A stretch of DNA of 64,000 nt, taken from the NCBI GenBank assembly GCA_046349855.1, contig JAXMBM010000013.1, positions 1-64,000 on the forward strand. Direction: 5' to 3'. The position numbers and the translations under genes are program-made. Under the pieces are notes generated by a model. That model saw only the letters and a program-made list of their open reading frames with translations. It was not told where the DNA came from and searched no databases. Source of the stretch: CAIXSC01 sp046349855 (lineage in GTDB: Bacteria; Planctomycetota; Planctomycetia; Pirellulales; Pirellulaceae). This document shows, one piece after another, positions 9,219 to 18,712 of the stretch; positions within the stretch are counted from its first letter, which is position 1; each line of letters begins with the position of its first letter.

Positions 9219-12200
9219 TCAACGAATGGCCTGCCATAACTTGGCTTGAGCTGGGTCGTTCATCCAGCCGTAATCAGCCGCGAACTTCGCGGCGTTGAGC
9301 ATCTCCTGGCCGGCGCCGGTATCGACGACATATTGCAACTCGGACTGTACGAGTGGATGCGACACGCGGTAGTGGCCTGAGGCGCCAATCGTGGCGGAAT
9401 GATACCTGGTAAGCCAGACTTGCGTGCCATGTCGACGGCCGGTATCGAAGTTCCACAGGTAGAGAGCGTTTTCCTCGGCACTCGCCATCGAACGTCGATC
9501 GGGGCTGAGGGCCGAAAGGAACGGCTGGTAGCCACGTACGGTGCGGATGTCGGCGCCGGTGCCGAGGTCGATCCAGCGGCAGGCGGAGCCGTAGTTGAAG
9601 GCAGCGAACTGGCGGACATTCTCCGGCCAGAAGCCGCCCCAACCACCCGTAGGGTTCGACACCGTTTTCAGTAGATCACCCGTATGGGGATCGATGAAGT
9701 GAAAGGAACGGCAATGTGGCGGTACGGTGACGAGTAGCGTTCCATCGGGAGACCACGCCAATTCCCGGACCTGTTCCAGGTTCGAATTGGGGAACTTTCG
9801 TACCAATGTTCGCTCGGCGATGTCCCAAATGGCTACCTCCGTCCCCGCCTGCGCGGCGAGCGCCAATTGATTTCCATCGGGGGACCACGCAAACAGTAAG
9901 TCCGCGCCGCGAGTGCCAGGCAGTTCCACGGGCATGGCAAGGTTGTCGACCGAGTAAATCCGCGCGATGCCATCCACGCTCAGCGCAAACCGATTTCCGT
10001 CGGGCGAGAATGTCAGCGGACTGGGGCGTGAAGTTTTGCCGAGTTCGAGTGTGCGAATGGGTTGACCGAGCCCGTTGCCGTAGAAAACGATCGCCCCCGA
10101 GCCTTCGGTCCAGCGCGTGACCGCCAATTCCCGAGTATTCGGTCTCCAGGTCACCGCATGGTCGCTCGCCGAGCTCAAAGATGCGGTGTCTTCGCCCGTC
10201 TCGGTGTCGACAATCCGCAACCAATTCGCGCGTTCATCGGCAGAGCCGGTGAAAATGGCCAAGCCGCGACCGTCGCTCGACCAGGCGGCGCCGCGCGTCG
10301 TGGTCGGATACGCGCTAACGCGATGCCCGTCAATCTTGCGCACCAGCGTGTATCGCGGAACATCGTAGATGCGAATGCGCGAGTCTTCGCAGGCCTGGAT
10401 CAACAAGCGGCCGTCGGGCGACCAGGCGGGGAGGCCAAGGGCCGTGCCGCCGTCGATTGGGCCCGCGGCAACTTTCGCACCGGTCGAGACGTCCCAGATT
10501 TCCTGATCCGCGCCGGTAAGCGCCACCAACTCGCCTTGGGGTGCCCACGAGATCTCGGTGGCTCGCGGCTGTTCTCGCTTTTCGCGGAACGATGTGAGTT
10601 TCTTGTTCTCGCGCACATTCCACAACTCAATGACGCCGTTCGCGCTGGTCAGTGCGACGCGTTGGCTATCCGGCGCCCAGGCGATTCTGGCATCCGGCGC
10701 GGCGCAGTTGAGTTCCGCGATTGGCATCGCAGTATCAAGGTCGTAGACAACCGCCGCGGAGTTGTCGCAGATCGCGACATGGTTCTTGTCGGGCGACAGG
10801 CTCATACGCTCCGCCCTGATGCCGACAGTGATCGTTCGCACGGGTTGATCGGACGTCAAATCGAAGAGCAACAGTTCGGTGCGATCGCCTGCGATCCAAA
10901 TTCGATTCGGCTTTTTCGCCCAGGCGAGGCTGTGCGCGTCGAGGCCATGCAGTCCGAAGACGCGTTCACGCCGACCCGTCGCCGTGCGCCAAATATGGAC
11001 CGATGTCCCCTCGTTGTCGGCATAGCCGCCCGATGCGAGGAATTGGTTGTCACTTGAAAACGCCAGGCTCAGCACGGGCTGATTGTGGGCCACGAGCATC
11101 CGCACGAGGCGGCCGGTGGCGACGTCCCACAGTCGTACCGTGCCGTCATCTCCGCCACTTGCGAAAAGCCGCCCATCCGGGCTACAAGCTGTCGCTCGCA
11201 CCGCGCCGCGATGTCCACGCGTTTCCAGAGACCAACTTCGAACCCCCGGCAACGGCGCCGGATGCCCGACCAGCGCCAAGCGGCTCATCGCCGCCGTGAC
11301 TGCGGGCTCGCCAGTCGTCACGCCGGCGGTGTTCGCGCGGGTGTCCCTCTTCAGGCCAGCGGTCTGTGCGATTCGCTGGGGAGTTACGAGATGAGCGCGT
11401 GCCGGATCGTTCGGGCGCCGGAATCGGTCCGCAAATTCCCGCACGGAAAGCGTCTCTTGGCCTCGCGGCGTGTTCACCACGTAGGCCAGAGTGCTTTCCG
11501 CTCGCGGCGTCACCGCTCGGAAGTGTCCCTCCTCACCGATGAGCAGCAGGCGATGGTGTGGCAAGCCGATCAGGCAGCCCTGGCGCCGTCCCGTGGCAAG
11601 CTCCAACGCAAAAACTCCCTGTCGTTCGGACTCGGCAAGCAGCACTCGCCGATCCGGCGTGACATGGACGCGAAGCGAACCTCTCCATGGCAGACCACCG
11701 GCATAATCGACCTGCAGTTCGGCGTCCGAGTCCCAGACGCGAAGATTGCGGTGGTCTCTCAGGCCCACGAACTGCTTGCTCTCCGGCAAAACGAACCCAG
11801 CGCATCGGCCGTCCGGCATGGCGAGGTATTGCAGAAGCTGGCGACTGGCAAGGTCCCAGATTCCCAGGCCACCTTTGTCGCCGAACATCACGCCGCTCGT
11901 CAGAATCCGTTTACCATCCGGATGGAAAGCCGGTGAATAGGTACCCTGGCACGCCAATTCGCCCAACAGGTCTCCCGTGTCCGTGTTCCAGAGAGTAATG
12001 GCAGGTGATTCGATCCCAACCATGGCCAAGATCGAATCGTCGGCGCTCCAGGCAATGACTTGGGCTGCCTTATCCGCGCCCAGGTCGCTCACAACCTTTC
12101 CTGTACTCGTCTCCAGCACAAGCCGAGAGTTTTTCTCCGTATCGAACGCCCCCACGAACCGTCCCGACGACGAAACGGGATTTTGCCTTTGCAGAGCCGT

Positions 12201-15050
12201 ATGAGGGCGACTCCATACCATGCGTCCCGTCGCCACTTCCCACATTGCCGCCACATACGACGTCGGCGGTCCCCCCGCATGGTGCTGGGTAACGACATAT
12301 CGCCCATCTGGCACCCAAACCACGGCGTTGGCCGGAGGCATGTCACTCGACCCAAGCGTGGAGAGGGGCGCGCCGGTCGTCAAGTCGAAGAGCTGCAGAC
12401 GCCAACCTTGTGGTTCGGGCCAAGGCGAGTAAACGGCGGTTTGAGCTCCGTCGGGTGACCAGCCGATGATCGCGCCTAGCTGATTGTCGTGCGGACCCCC
12501 ATGGCGGAACTTCACGTTTCCCGAGCGATCGCAGGCCAGAACTTCGCCTTGCTCGTTGACTCCGGCGATCACGCCGTTGCACGACCAGCCAGCGCCGTAA
12601 TGAAATTGGGGCAAGGACGTAATCTCGTCGCCATTGACGGTACCGCTGCCTGGCGCTCCGCCAAACACAAGCTGCTTCCCATCCGGCGACCAACCGAGAT
12701 CATAGATTTCTTGACCTTGCGGGAGGGCGATGGTACGGGAAGGTTGCTTCTCGCCAGGTTGCCAGATGCGAATTCCGAAATCGCGGCCACCGGTCGCCAA
12801 CTCGTGGCCTTGTGGAGACCAAGCCAGGGCCAGGACCGCGGGAGTCTGCGGAAGGGCCTGCTCAGGTTGCTCGGTCTCCGTGTTCCAGAGTACGACCTGG
12901 GTCGCGTATTCGCCTGCCAGCGCCAACCGCTTTCCATCCGGCGACCAACTCACGACGGTGCTCGTCGTCGCCAGGATTTCACGGGGAGACTCCTCCGTCG
13001 CGACGCGCCACAAACGCAAGGTGGAACCGTTGGCGATGGCCAACGTCGAGCCCGTGGGCGACCAGGCGAGCCCCGCCTTGTTATAAAGAAGAGGGCCCGA
13101 ACAGGAGCGTATCGCCCGTCCCGTGTCGACCTCCCACAATTCAATGCGCCCTGTGACTCCACTGCTGCAACTGGCCAACACATCCCCGCGTGGCGACCAC
13201 TCCAGGTCCACCACGTCGTAACCACTCGTCACGAGCATCCTCTGCAACTCGCCCTTTTCGCTCCAGATGCGCACGACGCCATCGTCACCACCGGTGGCCA
13301 GGAGCGTTCCCAGGGGATTCCAGGCCGCACAACGCAAGGGCGCTCGCGGAATGGTCGACTCCACCGTCCAGCTCAAGACGCCGGGGAGTTTTTCTGGATG
13401 ACTTACCAGCGACGTGGCGCTCATCGAACCGCTGGGATGCAGAGTGATCGCTTCGCGTGGCAGATCGGCTGCCTTGAGGAGTGGTCGTCCCAGATCGTTG
13501 TAGCCACCTGGTGACACGGCAGGCGAGTCTGCGGGCCCTGGTGGCAGCTTCTTAGCTGGGGAGGGCTTCGGAGGGGCGCCATCGCCGTCGTCGACGATTA
13601 CCGCGGACCCACCTTTGGGGACCTGAAATCTTCCCACTTCGCGCCCGTCGCGATCGCGAACGATGATCCAAATCGTCGACGCCAGGATCAGGAATCCGGC
13701 GGCCATCGTGGCCGCCAAGACGGGGCGGCGAAACCAGGGGGGCACATCTGCTCCTGCCGCCCGATTGTCTAAACACGCGGGGGCGCTGGTCGCGGAGCGC
13801 TGCTCCGAAGTCCTGTGTCGGTCCACCGTTTCGCCAAACCCGGTAGTGGGCTGTTCGAAAGAGGCCGTTCCTGAGAGTGCCTGTTCATGGACGTCGGGTC
13901 CGCACTCCAAGAGCGCGGCCGGTCGACTCGCCCCCACCCATGGCGCGAGCGAGGTGCTCACTTCCGCGGCCGACGCGAATCGCTCTGCGGGATTCTTGGC
14001 CAACATTCGGTGCACGATTTCGGCGAGCGCCGCGGGAATGTCGTTGCGCAAAGTGCGAATATCGACGATCGGAGAATGCAAATGCGCCAGGATCATGCGC
14101 AGCGGCTTGTCGCGGTGTCCTTCGCCGTAAGGGGTCCGCCCCGTTAGCAGTTTGTAGAATGTAACGCCGAGACTGTAGATGTCAGCGCGCGGGCCGATCG
14201 CGTGACTGTCAATCGCCTGTTCAGGTGCAATGTACTCGGGCGTGCCAACCAATTGGGATTCTTCGGTCAGTTCATCACCCACACGTACCCCGGGTTGCAG
14301 AACGGCCAAGCCAAGGTCGAGCAGCTTGATGTCGCCCGCCGTCGTCAGAATGAGATTTGACGGCTTGATGTCGCGGTGCACGAGTCCATGCTGGTGCGCG
14401 TGCTCCAAGCCGACGGCCGCCTGACGAATGATCTCGCACGCCTCGGCGATGGGAAATGGCTGGCTGCGCCGCTTCATGAGTTGCGCCAAGTCGCAGCCAC
14501 TGACCGCCTCCATAACCAGAAAATGAACACCCTCAAATTCGTCGGCGTCGTAGGCACGGACAATGTTGGGGTGTTCGAGTTTTCCGACCGCCCTCATTTC
14601 AGACTCAAAGCGCGCCAGCGAGTTCTTATCCGCGATTCGACTGGGTGAAAGCACCTTGAGCGCCACTCGCCGATCCAGGCGGGCCTGCCGAGCCAGGTAG
14701 ACCGTTCCCATGCCACCCTGACCCAGCCGTCCCAGGAGTTCGTACTTGCCGAGCCAGCCGAGTTTCAGCGCCGCAGGTGGGTCCTCTTTCGAAAGTGGGA
14801 AATCATAAAACAATTCCACGCGGGCTAGCGCTTCGGCACACACTGCTGGCAAGCCGGTATCGGGTGCGACATCACGCAGTTCCCGCAGCTCGGACACGAG
14901 CGTGTCGTGGAGCTGATCCAACGTGTCGACGACGTTCTGGCATTCCCGACAGGATTCCAGGTGATTGGAAACCGCATCGAGCTGCTCTTCAGGGAGAAGG
15001 CCGTCGAGGAAGTCGATGTACGATTCACGCGCGGGGCAGCCGAAAGCCAT
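9219..15050 (-). CDS. Ser/Thr protein kinase with N-terminal zinc motif and two WD40 blocks
   Basis: A 1,943-residue protein. Residues 30-37 carry HLESCREC, the HxxxCxxC zinc motif of anti-sigma (ZAS/zf-HC2) domains. A bacterial PknB-type kinase spans about 103-370: GQGGMGTVY loop, Lys132, HRDIKPSN with Asp227, DLG instead of DFG at 245-247, and GTPEYIAPEQ. One membrane helix lies at about 443-464. The rest is WD40-like repeats (SPDGRLFASGGDDGTVRLWD and similar) in two blocks, each opened by a similar LPGVxSW phrase and closed by a similar module with GHxR, YVV, GQExL and NDPAxAxL. The pattern suggests an internal duplication giving two propellers outside the membrane. The ECF sigma gene lies 74 bases upstream on the same strand. 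Planctomycetes are known for ECF groups linked to such kinases. Proposed role: signal sensing coupled to the sigma factor. Confidence 0.93.
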   Translation of the reverse strand: MAFGCPARESYIDFLDGLLPEEQLDAVSNHLESCRECQNVVDTLDQLHDTLVSELRELRDVAPDTGLPAVCAEALARVELFYDFPLSKEDPPAALKLGWLGKYELLGRLGQGGMGTVYLARQARLDRRVALKVLSPSRIADKNSLARFESEMRAVGKLEHPNIVRAYDADEFEGVHFLVMEAVSGCDLAQLMKRRSQPFPIAEACEIIRQAAVGLEHAHQHGLVHRDIKPSNLILTTAGDIKLLDLGLAVLQPGVRVGDELTEESQLVGTPEYIAPEQAIDSHAIGPRADIYSLGVTFYKLLTGRTPYGEGHRDKPLRMILAHLHSPIVDIRTLRNDIPAALAEIVHRMLAKNPAERFASAAEVSTSLAPWVGASRPAALLECGPDVHEQALSGTASFEQPTTGFGETVDRHRTSEQRSATSAPACLDNRAAGADVPPWFRRPVLAATMAAGFLILASTIWIIVRDRDGREVGRFQVPKGGSAVIVDDGDGAPPKPSPAKKLPPGPADSPAVSPGGYNDLGRPLLKAADLPREAITLHPSGSMSATSLVSHPEKLPGVLSWTVESTIPRAPLRCAAWNPLGTLLATGGDDGVVRIWSEKGELQRMLVTSGYDVVDLEWSPRGDVLASCSSGVTGRIELWEVDTGRAIRSCSGPLLYNKAGLAWSPTGSTLAIANGSTLRLWRVATEESPREILATTSTVVSWSPDGKRLALAGEYATQVVLWNTETEQPEQALPQTPAVLALAWSPQGHELATGGRDFGIRIWQPGEKQPSRTIALPQGQEIYDLGWSPDGKQLVFGGAPGSGTVNGDEITSLPQFHYGAGWSCNGVIAGVNEQGEVLACDRSGNVKFRHGGPHDNQLGAIIGWSPDGAQTAVYSPWPEPQGWRLQLFDLTTGAPLSTLGSSDMPPANAVVWVPDGRYVVTQHHAGGPPTSYVAAMWEVATGRMVWSRPHTALQRQNPVSSSGRFVGAFDTEKNSRLVLETSTGKVVSDLGADKAAQVIAWSADDSILAMVGIESPAITLWNTDTGDLLGELACQGTYSPAFHPDGKRILTSGVMFGDKGGLGIWDLASRQLLQYLAMPDGRCAGFVLPESKQFVGLRDHRNLRVWDSDAELQVDYAGGLPWRGSLRVHVTPDRRVLLAESERQGVFALELATGRRQGCLIGLPHHRLLLIGEEGHFRAVTPRAESTLAYVVNTPRGQETLSVREFADRFRRPNDPARAHLVTPQRIAQTAGLKRDTRANTAGVTTGEPAVTAAMSRLALVGHPAPLPGVRSWSLETRGHRGAVRATACSPDGRLFASGGDDGTVRLWDVATGRLVRMLVAHNQPVLSLAFSSDNQFLASGGYADNEGTSVHIWRTATGRRERVFGLHGLDAHSLAWAKKPNRIWIAGDRTELLLFDLTSDQPVRTITVGIRAERMSLSPDKNHVAICDNSAAVVYDLDTAMPIAELNCAAPDARIAWAPDSQRVALTSANGVIELWNVRENKKLTSFREKREQPRATEISWAPQGELVALTGADQEIWDVSTGAKVAAGPIDGGTALGLPAWSPDGRLLIQACEDSRIRIYDVPRYTLVRKIDGHRVSAYPTTTRGAAWSSDGRGLAIFTGSADERANWLRIVDTETGEDTASLSSASDHAVTWRPNTRELAVTRWTEGSGAIVFYGNGLGQPIRTLELGKTSRPSPLTFSPDGNRFALSVDGIARIYSVDNLAMPVELPGTRGADLLFAWSPDGNQLALAAQAGTEVAIWDIAERTLVRKFPNSNLEQVRELAWSPDGTLLVTVPPHCRSFHFIDPHTGDLLKTVSNPTGGWGGFWPENVRQFAAFNYGSACRWIDLGTGADIRTVRGYQPFLSALSPDRRSMASAEENALYLWNFDTGRRHGTQVWLTRYHSATIGASGHYRVSHPLVQSELQYVVDTGAGQEMLNAAKFAADYGWMNDPAQAKLWQAIR

Positions 15051-15124
15051 GGTACGCTCACCGGTAAAGAGGAAGTCGATCCTGCTACCAGACGTAACGA
15101 TGGGGTGTGACAGAAAAACGGCGA

Positions 15125-15748
15125 TTACTCGCCTTCACTGCCCGCCAGGAACTGACGTAACCTCGCTAGTACACGAGACTTGGCCTTGCGAACAGCGGTC
15201 GCGTTCATGCCCAGTTCCGCCCCAACCTGCGTGGCATTCAACCCGTCCACCGTCGTCCTCCAGAAGGCCTTCCAGGTGTGCGGCTCAAAATCGTCTCGCA
15301 GGAGATCCAATGCCCTCAGGTACACTCGCTGGGTGTCACCACGTAAATCTTCCCGGGAAGTGCTGCCGATCGACGATTCGGCGGCCAGCTCTGCCAGGAG
15401 TCGCTGCTGAGCGGAGTCGCCCGTCCCTTGTGGCTGACGGCGTTCGCGACGCCACCAATCCACGATCGCATGATCCGTAATGACGCGCAGCCACCCTTGA
15501 AATGTATCGCCGGCGGCGTCTCGACGGAAATCTCCTATTTTTCGCGCGACGATCTGAAACACCTCCTGGGCGACATCCGCCGCATCCGCCTCCTGCATAT
15601 TCCGCCGGAGGCACCAGCGGACGACCAGAGGCCCGTAGATCTGTACCAATTGCCGCCAAGCTTCCGCTTCGCGTTCTTTGACGCGTCGGATCAGGTTCGA
15701 TGACGTCGAACTGCGATCCCCTTCGCTCCGGTCCACAGAATCCGCCAT
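15125..15748 (-). CDS. ECF-family RNA polymerase sigma factor
   Basis: 207 residues. Region sigma-2 is seen in DAADVAQEVFQIV and FQGWLRVITDHAIVDWWRR. Region sigma-4 is seen near the C-terminus (LNATQVGAELGMNATAVRKAKSRVLARL), a helix-turn-helix for -35 recognition. Only sigma-2 and sigma-4 are present, as usual for extracytoplasmic-function sigma factors. The start ATG at 15748 gives a polar N-terminus like family members. The kinase with an anti-sigma-like zinc motif follows 74 bases downstream and is probably its regulator. The target promoters cannot be seen here. Confidence 0.92.
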   Translation of the reverse strand: MADSVDRSEGDRSSTSSNLIRRVKEREAEAWRQLVQIYGPLVVRWCLRRNMQEADAADVAQEVFQIVARKIGDFRRDAAGDTFQGWLRVITDHAIVDWWRRERRQPQGTGDSAQQRLLAELAAESSIGSTSREDLRGDTQRVYLRALDLLRDDFEPHTWKAFWRTTVDGLNATQVGAELGMNATAVRKAKSRVLARLRQFLAGSEGE

Positions 15749-15850
15749 CTGTCGGTTCGCACCCTCCAGCGACTTCCCGTCTATAACGACGACCTCATGG
15801 TAGTCGCGTTGAGTACCTCAGGCAATCCAAGCTGGGGGGGGACGTGTCAG

Positions 15851-16086
15851 GTAGCTTGACTACATCGCTCTTCCACCGACCGAAGGTCGGTGGAGCTGGA
15901 ACTTGGCTGGCGGGGGGGATTCGATCGAGCGCGCCACCCGACAGGTGGCGGACGCAACGTTGACCCAAGTCCGGCGCGCAGCGCGTGATCGCCTCCGCCC
16001 GCTTGGTCAGCTCTTCGTGACCATCTGCCCCCATTCCCGCTTCTCCACCGACCTTCGGTCGGTGGTCCCTCGAGCCGCCAAGCTAC
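15851..16086. repeat. Element A, copy 1 (236 bp, hairpin-ended)
   Basis: Begins GTAGCTTGAC and ends CAAGCTAC, so the outer 8 bases are inverted repeats. Just inside each end is a 21-base hairpin: at the left, arms CCACCGACC and GGTCGGTGG with loop GAA; at the right, the same arms with loop TTC, the exact reverse complement. The interior contains GCGCGCAGCGCG and an ACAGGTGGCG stretch shared almost base for base with copy 2. Confidence 0.85.
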
Positions 16087-16345
16087 CGCATCGCCGCCGC
16101 GCGCACCGGCCGAGAACCATGGACCGTGAGCTTCAAGGGATCGCTCCCAACAATTCTCCGGCTCCTGCCATTGCTCGCCGCGAACATTTCCACCGACGAA
16201 TGGTGCACCACGCTTCTCCAGGCCATCGCCGAACACACCGTAGGTAACCGTCCCGACCGCGCAGAACCCCGCGTCAAGAAACGCCGTCCCAAACCCGATC
16301 GCACAATGACCAAGCCGCGCCAAGAATACAAGAAACCGTGTTGCG
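16087..16345 (+). pseudogene. Transposase C-terminal remnant (IS4-like)
   Basis: Starting directly at the right end of element A copy 1, one frame reads RTGREPWTVSFKGSLPTILR, then AEHTVGNRPDRAEP and RVKKRRPKPDRTMTKPR. The VGxRPxRxEPRxxKRRPK phrase is what I recall from the C-terminus of IS4-type DDE transposases common in planctomycetes. The catalytic DDE part is absent, so this is a dead fragment. The family call rests on this motif alone. Confidence 0.6.
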
Positions 16346-16581
16346 CAATGATGTTAGAAAGTCCAAGTGCCATTCAGTCCAGGCACCTTTTCCGCAATCC
16401 TTTTCCGCAATAACAGGTGGCATTCGCCGCCGACAAGGTTAAGCTAGTCAATGGATTCCGGCCGTGCTTCCGGTTCGTCCCCGCCGCCTGTACTCGCCAG
16501 GCGCCAGGCGACGGCCGCGTGCTCGCGGATCGGCGTCTTTCTCATCAGCGGTGTCGTCGCTCATCACAAGGGGATTCCTCC

Positions 16582-18240
16582 ATGTCCCGGATCGATTCCA
16601 GGTGGTTGCCGTGCATCTTCTTGCTGTTGGCCGCGGTTGGTAGCGTCGGAGCGCCAGCGGCGAACGTAGGGGCTCAGGAGACCAAGGAATCGGCGCCCCA
16701 ATCGCCACCCGCTGCCGGGCCGAACGGCGCCGAGCGTTCTACCGCCGAGGCGCGGCGAACGAGGCTCGCCGCGGCGCTGGCCACTCCGGTCGACGCCGAG
16801 TTCTTCGATGTGCCCTTGAACGACGTCGTCGCGTTCTTGAACGACGCCACCGGCGCGTCCATCACGTTCGATAAACGCGCGATCGAATCCTCGGGGATCA
16901 GCATGGACACCCCGGTGACGCTGAGGGCCAAGCAAAAATCACTGCGGTCGGTGTTGAATCTACTGCTCAGGGAAACGGACCTGATTTGGGTCGTCCGATC
17001 AGGCGACATTCGGATTACGACGGTGGATTGCAGCGGTCAATTGGAAACGGTCGTACTCGACGTTTCCGATCTCGTGCTCCCAGGTACAGATGATTTTAGG
17101 CAGTCAAAGTTGGAATTGATCGACGTGATTCAAGGCCATACGGGCAGTCCGAATCCGGGTTGGGTCGATGACGGCGGTACAGGCGAGTTCGACATTTCCG
17201 ATGACGGTATGCTGGCTGTGACATCGTTGGGAATGGTCGTGCGCAGCGTCGAGGAACTGGTCGCGACGCTGCGCGCCCAGCGAGCCGCAGTGGCGAAAGG
17301 GGAAGGTAAGGAATCAAGACCGACGGTCACGTTCACGCAGCAACAAGGACTGGATGCCGCCCTGGAAGAAAAGCTGAAGGCGCCCGCCACGGTCAACTTC
17401 GTCGATGCGCCGCTGTCGGAAGTTTGCCAATTCATCGAGGCACGCTATGGAGTCGACATCGTCTTTGTCCGGCGTTACTTGGACTCCGTCGGAGTGTCGT
17501 TGGACACTTCGATCACGTTGCGCAAAGAGGATGCGCCCCTGGGCGACATTCTGCAGGACATATTGCAACCGCTCGATCTCGCGTATGCCGTGCGCGATGA
17601 AGTCGTGCTGGTTACGACAATGGACTCGCTGACGCACCGCCTGCGTTGGGGCGTCTATTCGGTGGCCGATTTCCTGGACTCCCGCGAATCCGACGACGTA
17701 ACGGCAACACTTAATGGTCTGTCAAATCGAATTATTCGCCATTGCGGCCATCCCCTTCCCGGTTGGGTAGACGACGGTGGGATCGGTCGTATTTCCACCT
17801 TGACCGCCGCCAAAGTGCTGGTCATTTCCACGACCGACGACGTGCATGAAAGTGTGAGTCGACTGCTGAAAGAGCTTCGCGAGAAACGCGCCGCGCGGGG
17901 CCCCCTGCCGCCCCTTTCGACGAAGTATGAACTGCGTTCCTACCGGTTGGTGCAGACGCCGGGTTCGACACCGATCGAATCCCAATCGCTGTTCGCCGTG
18001 CTGAGCGAAATCCTTCCCAAAGAAACCTGGCTCCACCATCCGAAGCAGCTCGGCGATCTCATCATCATCGAACAGACGCCGGCCGGTCACCGTGAACTCG
18101 TGCGCATGGTCCAAAAGCTGGGGATCCCCTTGTCTTCCCCCCAAGCACTTCCCGCGCATCAAGGAAAAGGATTCGGAGGCTTCTTGAGTGGCGGGGGCGA
18201 CATGGGTGGAAGTCGAGCCAGCGGCGGCGCCGGTTTCTAG
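16582..18240 (+). CDS. Secreted protein with two STN-like domains
   Basis: 552 residues from the ATG at 16582, chosen because it opens a clear signal peptide (MSRIDSRWLPCIFLLLAAVG then APAANVGA). Longer in-frame starts upstream add a non-signal extension. Two similar halves are visible: 'VDAEFFDVPLNDVVAFLND' with 'LRSVLNLLLRETDLIWVVR', and later 'ATVNFVDAPLSEVCQFIEA' with 'LGDILQDILQPLDLAYAVR'. Each resembles the secretin/TonB short N-terminal (STN) fold and is followed by a segment like ISTTDDVHESVSRLLKELR. No outer-membrane secretin domain is present. The C-terminus is glycine-rich. Function unknown; a periplasmic docking or peptide-binding role is a guess. Confidence 0.7.
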   Translation: MSRIDSRWLPCIFLLLAAVGSVGAPAANVGAQETKESAPQSPPAAGPNGAERSTAEARRTRLAAALATPVDAEFFDVPLNDVVAFLNDATGASITFDKRAIESSGISMDTPVTLRAKQKSLRSVLNLLLRETDLIWVVRSGDIRITTVDCSGQLETVVLDVSDLVLPGTDDFRQSKLELIDVIQGHTGSPNPGWVDDGGTGEFDISDDGMLAVTSLGMVVRSVEELVATLRAQRAAVAKGEGKESRPTVTFTQQQGLDAALEEKLKAPATVNFVDAPLSEVCQFIEARYGVDIVFVRRYLDSVGVSLDTSITLRKEDAPLGDILQDILQPLDLAYAVRDEVVLVTTMDSLTHRLRWGVYSVADFLDSRESDDVTATLNGLSNRIIRHCGHPLPGWVDDGGIGRISTLTAAKVLVISTTDDVHESVSRLLKELREKRAARGPLPPLSTKYELRSYRLVQTPGSTPIESQSLFAVLSEILPKETWLHHPKQLGDLIIIEQTPAGHRELVRMVQKLGIPLSSPQALPAHQGKGFGGFLSGGGDMGGSRASGGAGF

Positions 18241-18253
18241 CCTTGGTGGTCAG

Positions 18254-18275
18254 AAAGGTGTCAGGACTCGTTTTT
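18254..18275. repeat. Element B, left half (separated from its right half)
   Basis: AAAGGTGTCAGGACTCG matches the left arm of complete element B copies at 23.3 and 23.5 kb. Its matching right arm lies at 18627-18655, with element A copy 2 between them. Confidence 0.65.
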
Positions 18276-18343
18276 GCGTGTCCTGGCGTCGCTCGGCTTG
18301 CGGGGGCTGCGTTTGGCGCAGAAGAGAGCGGGCTGCGCTCGGC

Positions 18344-18578
18344 GTAGCTTGACGACATCGCTATTCCACCGACCGAAGGTCGGTGGAGCTGGGACTTGGC
18401 TGGCGGGGCTATTCGATCGAGCGCGCCACCCGACAGGTGGCGGACGCAACGTTGACCCAAGTCCGGCGCGCAGCGCGTGATCGCCTCCGCCCGCTTCGTC
18501 AGCTCTTCGTGACCTTCTGCCCCCATTCCCGCTTCTCCACCGACCTTCGGTCGGTGGTCCCTCGAGCCGCCAAGCTAC
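18344..18578. repeat. Element A, copy 2 (235 bp)
   Basis: Nearly identical to copy 1 along its whole length, with the GTAGCTTGAC start, CAAGCTAC end and both CCACCGACC/GGTCGGTGG hairpins. It is preceded by GCAGAAGAGAGCGGGCTGCG, a flank also found before copies 4 and 5, so the repeated unit in those places is longer than the 235 bases. Confidence 0.85.
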
Positions 18579-18626
18579 GCTCATCGCCTACAATCTGTCG
18601 CCTACAGCCTGTCGCCTACAATCGGA

Positions 18627-18655
18627 GCCTGACGAAGAGTCCTGACACCTTTTCG
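18627..18655. repeat. Element B, right half
   Basis: GCCTGACGAAGAGTCCTGAC followed by ACCTTTTCGG matches the right arm and T-run of the intact B copies. Together with 18254-18275 it brackets element A copy 2. Confidence 0.65.
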
Positions 18656-18712
18656 GCGTGAGTTGCCGACGCGGGAAAGATCTGGCATTCTATCGTTCGA
18701 GAGGGGGAGGCA

